Assembly (NCBI GenBank): GCA_045106675.1
Contig: JBGCFA010000404.1
Location: 1 to 39,241, forward strand
Reading direction: 5' to 3'
Source: JBCAWW01 sp045106675
Lineage (GTDB): Bacteria; Bacteroidota; Bacteroidia; J057
Length of the DNA: 39,241 nt
Made by a program: the position numbers and the translations under genes. Below, in pieces: positions 33,290-39,241 of the stretch (position 1 is its first letter; every line of letters starts with the position of its first letter). Under the pieces are notes generated by a model that worked only from the letters and a program-made list of their open reading frames with translations, did no database searches and was not told where the DNA came from.

Positions 33290-34387
33290 ATGCCATTGCA
33301 AAACAGCAACCTTGATCTCTGTGTAAATTATCTCTCTGAAGGAAAGTGCATTTTATTTCTCGGCCCTCAATTTTCAATGAGCCAAGACAAAGGCAAGGTC
33401 CACGAACATATCAAAACGCACTTCCAAACTTCAGCTTTCAAGGATAAACTAGATTTTCACTACGACAACCTTTATATATTTAGCCAGCCTAAGCCTCCTA
33501 CTGGTGACAAAATGAGGCTACACATTGATCTCAAAAAGCAGTATCAACAAACACAGCCGCATGAGATTTATGACAAATTAGCGGAAATCCCTTTTAGTGC
33601 GATCATCTCTTGTTCGCCAGATAGCTTTCTCAAAGATGCTTATGCTCGCAAGGACAAGCCTTTGCACTTTTGTTATTTTTCCCGCAAGGGCGGAACGACA
33701 GAAGAACCCAGTCAGCCTGATATGCCAATCCTCTACAATATATTTGGACATATCGGGGACGAAGATTCACTGATTACTACTTACGAAAGCTTTTTTGGCT
33801 TCATCATTTCTATGATGGGTGAAGAACAGCAGATGCCGCTAGAACTCCGCAATCGTATCGTAGAAGCCAAAATATTTGTATTTATGGGCTTCGATTTTTC
33901 ACGTTGGTATATACCGCTCCTCATACATAAGCTCGCGAGTTTCAAAGGGGATGACGACAATACCACTGCATTAGTAGATAAAGGCAATAAACTAGAAGGG
34001 CATTCTGCAAGTTATTATCCGATCGAAATGTTGATCCTAGAAGGTGAGTCTATCAATACCATCGAGCAACTCCATCAAAAGCTGCAATCTCCCGAATATC
34101 AAGAGCAAGCAGCAGCAGCAGCCCCCAAAACTGATCCAATCAAAGAGGTAAAAACCCTCTTAGCTCAGGACAAGCTAGAAGAGTCTATTCTCCTACTCAA
34201 AAGTGTCTATAAACAACACGGACTCGAAGATGATGATGTCATCATGTTGGAAGCACGCTGGATGCGTTACAACAACAATCTAGCCTTAGAGACGATCACT
34301 CCTGCTGAGGGTGCAGTCGAAAAAGCCAAAATCACCCAAGCGATACTTTATATCATCAAAGCACTCGCTGACGAAATCGCGCTATGA
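33290..34387 (+). CDS. SIR2-like domain protein with C-terminal effector-associated (EAD11-like) domain
   Basis: From ATG 33290 the protein has 365 residues. The SIR2_2-type domain (about 1-270) shows CILFLGPQFS near 20-29, then EIPFSAIISCSPDSFL near 99-114, NIFGHIGD near 150-157 (H154 in the place of the catalytic His), and FVFMGFDFSRWYIPLL near 197-211. The usual TTNYD, with its catalytic Asn, reads SCSPD, so S109 stands in for Asn. The C-terminus (about 283-362; VKTLLAQDKLEESILLLKSV, LEARWMRYNNN) resembles an effector-associated domain such as EAD11. Its stop overlaps the nSTAND gene by 4 bases (ATGA). It is probably the effector or adaptor of that ATPase. The NADase reading is doubtful given the Asn change. 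A TTG at 33269 is an alternative start. Confidence 0.75.
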   Translation: MPLQNSNLDLCVNYLSEGKCILFLGPQFSMSQDKGKVHEHIKTHFQTSAFKDKLDFHYDNLYIFSQPKPPTGDKMRLHIDLKKQYQQTQPHEIYDKLAEIPFSAIISCSPDSFLKDAYARKDKPLHFCYFSRKGGTTEEPSQPDMPILYNIFGHIGDEDSLITTYESFFGFIISMMGEEQQMPLELRNRIVEAKIFVFMGFDFSRWYIPLLIHKLASFKGDDDNTTALVDKGNKLEGHSASYYPIEMLILEGESINTIEQLHQKLQSPEYQEQAAAAAPKTDPIKEVKTLLAQDKLEESILLLKSVYKQHGLEDDDVIMLEARWMRYNNNLALETITPAEGAVEKAKITQAILYIIKALADEIAL

Positions 34388-37300
34388 GCCAAATTACACG
34401 CTATCCGGGCATAGCCCCTTTTTCGCGGGCTTATAAGGACGTCTTTTACGGACGAACTCAAGATATTGAAGCACTTTACAAAAACCTCAATGTCAATGAT
34501 CTTGTCGTTTTGCACGGCAAATCAGGCATGGGCAAATCATCCCTCCTCAATGCAGGCTTGATCCCCATGATCGAAGAGCGCAATCAGTTTTATACACTCT
34601 TCATTCGCTTTGGCAGCTATAACCCGCAGCGTCCCGAAAGCCTAACTAATATTTTCCTCGACAAGGTTAAAGCCGTTCTCGCAGAGAAAAGTGCCTTCTT
34701 GCCTGAGATCGAGGGCAGCAATATCCAAAACCGTCCATCTCTGTGGCAATACGTCAAGCGTCTTCAGTGGGAAAAGCGGGAGGAAGAAGGGATCTTGCTG
34801 ATCCTCGACCAATTTGAAGAGATATTTACCTATCCAGAAGCAGAGGTAGAAGCCTTTCGCCAAGAGTATAGCGAAGTGGTGTTCAACCGGATGCCTGAAG
34901 GTTTTCGTACCAATCTATACAAACAAGTTGAAGCCGATCCTGATCTTTTGGATCGTTATCAGAATGAGCTAGAGTTTTTGGACTATCCGCCCACACTCAA
35001 GCTCTTGATGGGCATACGTTCGGATCGACTGAGCTTCATGGACCGGCTTTCGTCTAGCATCCCCAACATCCTCAAAAACACCTATGAGGTGAAGCCTTTG
35101 CGTTTGCAGCAGGCAAGAGAGGCCATCGTCAAACCAGCTAGTCATGGCGGAGACGGCTTTATTTCGCCGATTTTTGCTTACAATCCCGACTTCCTCGAAC
35201 GCATCCTCAGTTATCTTTCACGAGATTACAGTAGAGAGATAGAACCCTTTTTACTCCAAATCCTCTGTCAACATATCGAGGCTTGGATCATCAGTCAAAA
35301 ATCGAACGACCTAGTCGTAGATCAAGCAGATATCGGGAATCTTGATACCGTAGCGCGTAGCTACTATGTCGGTGTGATCGAAGGCCATGATCTCCAAACG
35401 GGTCAAAAACGTTTTGATGCTCATTCGCAAATTCTTGCGCGCTACCTGATAGAAGGCCAACTCATCGACAGCATCCATCACAATCGGATCAGTCTCGACA
35501 AAACTATCGTTGAGCAACAAGGCTTTCCGGAAGAGATGTTGGGCAAATTGGTCAACTCACGCATCATCCGCCAAGAACCCAATACGGTTAGTGGTCTGAG
35601 TTACGAACTCAGTCATGATACACTCCTTGATCCAGTGCTCCAATCAGCTCAGATCATGGGCAATTTGGAAGGAGTAGTGGAGAGTTTTTATCGTGAAAAG
35701 GTCGATAAGTATGAGCAAAAATGGTTAGAGACTTATTTCCTCTCTCAAGATGGTCAAGCTCAATCGTTCCGCCGGGCGGAACTCGAGGATCACAGCCATA
35801 CTGATGACCTGATCGAAGACCGCATCCTCAGACTCGACGAAAACGAGCGGATCATACTCTATCCGATGTTCTTGACGCCAGCTAATACAATCCGTTCCCA
35901 AAGGAGCGAAAAGGTCTTAGCAGCGGAGAGGCAAAAGCGACGCAGGGCAAGTTTTCTGGCTATTGGTGCAGGCGTGCTAGCCATAATTGCGCTAGCTAGT
36001 ATGGGCTGGGCGATCAATCTACAGCGTAAAGAAAGTTCATTAAAAGACCAAGCTGTTGCCGCACAAACAGAAACATTGAAGCAAAAACATGAAGCGGACA
36101 GTCTCAGGGGAGTAGCAGATAACCAGACGCTTTTAGCCAAAGCACAGAGTAGTCTCGCAGAAGAAAGAAGGATCGATGCTGAAGCGCAAAGAGTTCTAGC
36201 AATCGCATCAGCAGCAATGGCTCGTGAAGCAGAAAAAGAAGCCCGACTAGCCGAGCAAAAAGCCAGATCGGCCAAAAATGAAGCCGAAATCCAGCGACAA
36301 CAAGCACTAATCAATGCAGCACAAGCACGACTAGAAAAAGCGATTGCCGATAGTGCCAAAGCCGTCGCGGAAGCCCAACTTGCCCAAATACAAGCCCAAA
36401 ATGCCCAGATTGACGAACAAACACGCTTACTAGAAGTCAGTAACTATTTGACTTATGTCGAAGAAAATCGGGCGCAGGATGCGACCACCGCACTACGCAT
36501 TGCCGAATATGCTCATGAAGTCGAAGCAATAGATAGTACCTATCAAGTCCTCTTGGAGCTTGCAACCAATCCCAATATTCGCTTTTATCGACAATCCTAT
36601 GCCTCGACTACCTCTCCTACCGCTTCCGCCCCCTCCAAGACAACCTTTAGCAGCAATGGCCAATACTTTATCACCACCGATGATTACGAAACTAAAATCT
36701 GGGAAATAGACGGACGGCTCAAAGGCTCGATCAAGCTAGGCAAAGCCAAAATCAATAGTGCCACTTTCTCGCCTGACGATCAATATGTACTGGTCTCTGG
36801 CAACAATGCCAAAATCGGTCTGTATGACCTCAACGCTAAGTTGGTACAAGAATATCGGTCCAATGAAAAGCAGGCCATGGGGGAAATCTACTATATGACT
36901 TTTTCCCCTGATGGCGAGTTGGTCGCCGGGGCAAGCATGGATGGCCATCTCTACATCTGGGACATCAATGGTAAAATGCGACACCGCATCCTCCAGGATG
37001 ACAGAGGCTTAGAAACGCTCTTTACGCCTGATAGTAAGCTCATTCTCACCCGCAATGAAAAACCGCACCTCTATGATCGTGATGGAAAATTGATCGGCAA
37101 GCTGGATGGCCACGAAAGTGGCGTCATCGGGACTCGTATTTCTCCTGACGGCCAAAAAATCCTGACTTATGACGATGAAGGGATACTCAAGATTTGGAAT
37201 CGACAGGCCAAGCTGATCGCGGAATGTGCATGGCATAGTAGCTATTTTTATGACGTCCATTTTTCTCCCAATAGTCAATATATTATTTCTGCCAATAGCG

Positions 37301-37962
37301 ATTATTTGGCCATCATCTGGAACCTAAAAGGCAAAGTGGTGGCTCAGATGGAAGAAGACGGTCCGATTTATAACGCTCGTTTTTCTCCTGATAGCAAAAC
37401 CGTACTTACCAGCTCGGAGTTTGGCAATGCCAGTATCTGGGACCTCAAAGGTACCCGTATCCACCGCTTTGAGACCTCTTTTGAAGTCTGGGATGGTATC
37501 TTTAGCCCTGACGGCTCGACGGCTATTATCGGCGGACGAAACGGCATGATTGAGTTTTGGGATACCAAAACTGGTGCTAAAATCACCACCCTACCGGGCC
37601 ACACTCAACAGATTGATCGCCTTCATGTCTCGCCAGACGGCAACTATCTACTCTCCAACGCTAGCGATGGGACCGCCAAGTTTTGGACGATGGAGTTTGG
37701 CCCTAAACGCCAAGCCTTGTTCAAAATAAGTACTCAGCTACTTTTAGATTTTAAAGAAAAACGCCAAGAACGCTACGAAGTCCAAAGCGGAAAATTGTCA
37801 GAAAACCAGCCGTCAGAAGGTAATCTTACCAATTATAAATCATATTCCCTCATATCACCTACTTATGAAATCCCTCTCATCATGAGAGAATTTCTTAATT
37901 CATCCGAAGCAGCCCAACTCTCCAAAGCCCAAAAAAGTCGCTACAATATCATCACCAAATAG
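34384..37962 (+). CDS. nSTAND1 NTPase with membrane helix, coiled coil and WD40 repeats
   Basis: The 1192-residue protein begins YPGIAPFSRAYKDVFYGR, the nSTAND1 entry motif, with Walker A GKSGMGKS at 45-52 and Walker B LILDQFEE near 139-146 (D142). A winged-helix-like part follows. A hydrophobic helix lies near 523-545 (FLAIGAGVLAIIALASMGW), then an Ala/Glu/Gln-rich coiled coil (about 550-690), then about nine WD40-like repeats (about 735-1105) with FSPDGxxxxxxxxDGxxxIWD units, and a charged tail. It should be an ATP-switched sensor, with the beta-propeller as ligand-recognition platform. It is coupled to the SIR2/EAD gene by a 4-base overlap, as in bacterial conflict systems. No effector domain is fused to it. 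The membrane helix would hold the propeller outside the cytoplasm or anchor the complex; topology is unknown. Confidence 0.85.
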   Translation: MSQITRYPGIAPFSRAYKDVFYGRTQDIEALYKNLNVNDLVVLHGKSGMGKSSLLNAGLIPMIEERNQFYTLFIRFGSYNPQRPESLTNIFLDKVKAVLAEKSAFLPEIEGSNIQNRPSLWQYVKRLQWEKREEEGILLILDQFEEIFTYPEAEVEAFRQEYSEVVFNRMPEGFRTNLYKQVEADPDLLDRYQNELEFLDYPPTLKLLMGIRSDRLSFMDRLSSSIPNILKNTYEVKPLRLQQAREAIVKPASHGGDGFISPIFAYNPDFLERILSYLSRDYSREIEPFLLQILCQHIEAWIISQKSNDLVVDQADIGNLDTVARSYYVGVIEGHDLQTGQKRFDAHSQILARYLIEGQLIDSIHHNRISLDKTIVEQQGFPEEMLGKLVNSRIIRQEPNTVSGLSYELSHDTLLDPVLQSAQIMGNLEGVVESFYREKVDKYEQKWLETYFLSQDGQAQSFRRAELEDHSHTDDLIEDRILRLDENERIILYPMFLTPANTIRSQRSEKVLAAERQKRRRASFLAIGAGVLAIIALASMGWAINLQRKESSLKDQAVAAQTETLKQKHEADSLRGVADNQTLLAKAQSSLAEERRIDAEAQRVLAIASAAMAREAEKEARLAEQKARSAKNEAEIQRQQALINAAQARLEKAIADSAKAVAEAQLAQIQAQNAQIDEQTRLLEVSNYLTYVEENRAQDATTALRIAEYAHEVEAIDSTYQVLLELATNPNIRFYRQSYASTTSPTASAPSKTTFSSNGQYFITTDDYETKIWEIDGRLKGSIKLGKAKINSATFSPDDQYVLVSGNNAKIGLYDLNAKLVQEYRSNEKQAMGEIYYMTFSPDGELVAGASMDGHLYIWDINGKMRHRILQDDRGLETLFTPDSKLILTRNEKPHLYDRDGKLIGKLDGHESGVIGTRISPDGQKILTYDDEGILKIWNRQAKLIAECAWHSSYFYDVHFSPNSQYIISANSDYLAIIWNLKGKVVAQMEEDGPIYNARFSPDSKTVLTSSEFGNASIWDLKGTRIHRFETSFEVWDGIFSPDGSTAIIGGRNGMIEFWDTKTGAKITTLPGHTQQIDRLHVSPDGNYLLSNASDGTAKFWTMEFGPKRQALFKISTQLLLDFKEKRQERYEVQSGKLSENQPSEGNLTNYKSYSLISPTYEIPLIMREFLNSSEAAQLSKAQKSRYNIITK

Positions 37963-37963
37963 T

Positions 37964-38818
37964 ATGCTCTCTATCCCTTTTCGGCTACTAGAACTACCTA
38001 GCGTAAAGCTTTGGCAGCAAGATGCCCACGGCTTTTTGTTACAAAAAAGGGTGGAGGAGCCTGTGCAGGAACGAAAAAGTTATCTGGGCATGCACGCGAT
38101 TTCTCTCGTTCTGCAAGGCAGGCAAACCATCAAAGATGAGGCCGGAGGCTACCTACAAATCAAAACGGGTGAGTTGGGTATCATGAGCCGTGGGATTTAT
38201 ACGATCAGTGATTTACTGCCGGAAGAGGGGCCATTTGAGAGTATCTTGTTTTTCTTTGATCAAGAACGCTTGGATCAGGCGTTAAACTACAAAGGCGGCG
38301 CAATCGAGACTTCCTCTGCTTTTTTCCATACTGCTTTTTCCCCTGCGGTGAACGCTTTCGTGAATGCCTTACAGATGACATTGCCCACCTTTACGGCCGT
38401 GCCGAACGCTTTTATGAGTCTGAAGTTTCAGGAGTTGATTTTACTGCTTCAGCAACATAGCCAAGTCAGTCAATATCTTGCTGGAATCCGTGCTCGCCAT
38501 CCACAGCAAAACCTGCGTAGTTTGGTCGAGCAACATTTTGACAAAGCGCTGCGGGTAGAGGATTATGCCTATCTCAGTGGGCGGAGCATATCTAGTTTTA
38601 GGCGAGACTTTCAGCGGATATTTGATACTACTCCCCAAAAGTGGCTCATCGAACAGCGGCTTGCCAAAGCGCATAAGCTCCTACTGCAAGCCCACTTATC
38701 TGTCCGAGAAGTTTCCGAGGTAGTCGGCTATGAGCAGGTTTCTCACTTCATCAAAGCTTTCAAGTCCCGCTATTCGCGAACACCAGGAGATGTCCTGACG
38801 CAAAAACACCACGCCTGA
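37964..38818 (+). CDS. AraC-family transcriptional regulator
   Basis: The 284-residue protein has an N-terminal cupin-like sensor (about 1-150; HAISLVLQGRQTIKDEAGG, LQIKTGELGIMSRGIYTIS) and a C-terminal double helix-turn-helix. RVEDYAYLSGRSISSFRRDFQRIFDTTPQKWL matches HTH 1, and SVREVSEVVGYEQVSHFIKAFKSRYSRTPGDV matches HTH 2. It starts one base after the stop of the nSTAND gene, so it is probably cotranscribed. It is not a usual member of STAND conflict operons, so it could be an independent regulator caught at the junction. Confidence 0.9.
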   Translation: MLSIPFRLLELPSVKLWQQDAHGFLLQKRVEEPVQERKSYLGMHAISLVLQGRQTIKDEAGGYLQIKTGELGIMSRGIYTISDLLPEEGPFESILFFFDQERLDQALNYKGGAIETSSAFFHTAFSPAVNAFVNALQMTLPTFTAVPNAFMSLKFQELILLLQQHSQVSQYLAGIRARHPQQNLRSLVEQHFDKALRVEDYAYLSGRSISSFRRDFQRIFDTTPQKWLIEQRLAKAHKLLLQAHLSVREVSEVVGYEQVSHFIKAFKSRYSRTPGDVLTQKHHA

Positions 38819-38864
38819 AGCAAATCTGCTATTGGAGTACAATACTCTATCCTAAATTGGAATT

Positions 38865-38913
38865 CACGCTGACAGGGTTTGGAACCCTGTCAGCGTGGAG
38901 GACCCTATCCTCC
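38865..38913. repeat. Perfect 15-base inverted repeat plus small hairpin
   Basis: CACGCTGACAGGGTT (38865-38879) and its exact complement at 38883-38897 flank a 3-base loop. A second stem (GGAGGA at 38897-38902, TCCTCC at 38908-38913) follows. There is no T-tract, so this is more likely a dispersed GACAGGGTT-type repeat or RNA structure than a classical terminator. It lies 24-40 bases before the next gene. Confidence 0.55.
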
Positions 38914-38936
38914 AGCACCTTTAAAATCATCCACCA

Positions 38937-39241
38937 ATGAAAAATATCACCTTCATCGGCCTTGGCATCATGGGCGAAAACATGGCCGTCAATCTCCTCA
39001 AAGCGAAGGACATTTCTCTTACCGTTTGGAATCGTTCGGCAGAGCCGGTAGAACGACTCCTTGGGCTAGGCGCGAAAAAGGCGAAAGACCTCGCCACAGC
39101 CGTAGCCAATGCCGATATCGTCTTTACAATGCTAAGTACGCCCGAAGTAGTGGCAGAATTGGCTTATGGAAAAACTGGTTTTTTGGATCAGATGTCCTCC
39201 AAAACGCTTTGGGTAGATTGCACGACTGTCGATCCGGCTTC
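38937..39241 (+). CDS. 3-hydroxyisobutyrate dehydrogenase-like NAD(P)-binding protein, 5' part
   Basis: The frame runs off the window at 101 codons. It begins MKNITFIGLGIMGENMAVNL, the glycine-rich nucleotide-binding motif GLGIMG of the beta-hydroxyacid dehydrogenase family. VWNRSAEPVERLLGLGA, ADIVFTMLSTP and VDCTTVDPAS follow, the last matching the family's substrate-binding DxSTxDP site (here the first Ser is Thr). The catalytic Lys region lies outside. Members oxidise 3-hydroxyisobutyrate, tartronate semialdehyde or related acids; the substrate is not determined. Confidence 0.85.
   Translation, partial: MKNITFIGLGIMGENMAVNLLKAKDISLTVWNRSAEPVERLLGLGAKKAKDLATAVANADIVFTMLSTPEVVAELAYGKTGFLDQMSSKTLWVDCTTVDPA

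Noticed and set aside
35859..36359. Long antisense Ala/Ser-rich frame
   Set aside because: It is the complement of the Ala/Gln-rich coiled-coil of the STAND gene, whose codon pattern keeps the opposite strand open. No homology or start context.
37964..38818. AraC regulator as part of the SIR2/STAND system
   Set aside because: Only spacing links it, and such regulators are not typical of these pairs. It was kept as an ordinary gene.

Overview
The window looks like a chromosomal segment from a Bacteroidota bacterium, most likely the Saprospiria/Saprospiraceae. Seen in the sequence: C-terminal type IX secretion (T9SS) sorting domains with PNP/PNPS starts and GIY(F/T) ends, short sigma factors of the 'GYANAN/RCL' kind paired with one-helix TPR proteins, a periplasmic-type CHAT-TPR protein, SdrD-like plus Ca-binding repeat secreted proteins, and little Shine-Dalgarno signal. 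The genus assignment is inference. No rRNA, tRNA, CRISPR array or transposase was seen.

Layout. 1-669: 3' part of a subtilisin-like T9SS substrate with an in-frame stop. 846-2163: sigma factor plus membrane TPR pair. 2417-3187: lipoprotein. 3193-3776: DUF433/DUF5615 toxin-antitoxin-like pair (minus). 3849-4193: TfoX-N protein. 4456-6171: DUF885 lipoprotein (minus). 6197-6360: degenerate repeat array. 6428-7579: Omp85/BamA-like barrel. 7728-8561: NmrA/QorB-like reductase. 8575-9141: secreted ricin-B lectin. 9360-10695: second sigma/TPR pair, a paralogue of the first. 10701-20709: seven tightly packed minus-strand genes. 20939-22126: divergent class I isoprenoid-synthase-like protein. 22683-23474: two-helix membrane protein. 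23637-25012: small ORFs and a small OB-fold/membrane pair between hairpin terminators. 25304-29588: minus-strand operon of CHAT-TPR protein, membrane protein, ECF sigma factor and a two-helix putative anti-sigma. 29842-32407: two secreted proteins. 32518-33126: YcxB-like membrane protein. 33290-37962: SIR2-EAD plus nSTAND1-WD40 pair. 37964-38818: AraC regulator. 38937-end: start of a 3-hydroxyisobutyrate-dehydrogenase-like protein.

The best candidate for an undescribed system is the seven-gene operon (10701-20709). A free-standing sensor-like protein is a paralogue of the N-terminus of a 1214-residue, soluble, histidine-kinase-like protein. These are followed by an orphan, a pseudo-receiver protein, an NtrC-shaped regulator with an intact receiver but a wrecked AAA+ module, a protein with a second receiver-like core, and another orphan. 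Four of its six junctions overlap, so the products are probably made in fixed proportion and act together. No known effector domain was recognised, so a defence role is only a hypothesis. The operon lies in a visibly AT-richer stretch (about 10.7-25.3 kb) than its flanks, which suggests an acquired island.

The second notable system is the SIR2-like/EAD11-like protein translationally coupled to an nSTAND1 ATPase with a membrane helix, coiled coil and about nine WD40 repeats. It resembles the conflict (immunity) systems known from multicellular and filamentous bacteria. The SIR2 domain seems to have lost the usual catalytic Asn.

Two repeat classes also stand out: palindromes built on GCGTTCC/GGAACGC, several of them inside reading frames, and two intergenic arrays that each begin with a GCGrCGC hairpin followed by roughly 25-base degenerate units.
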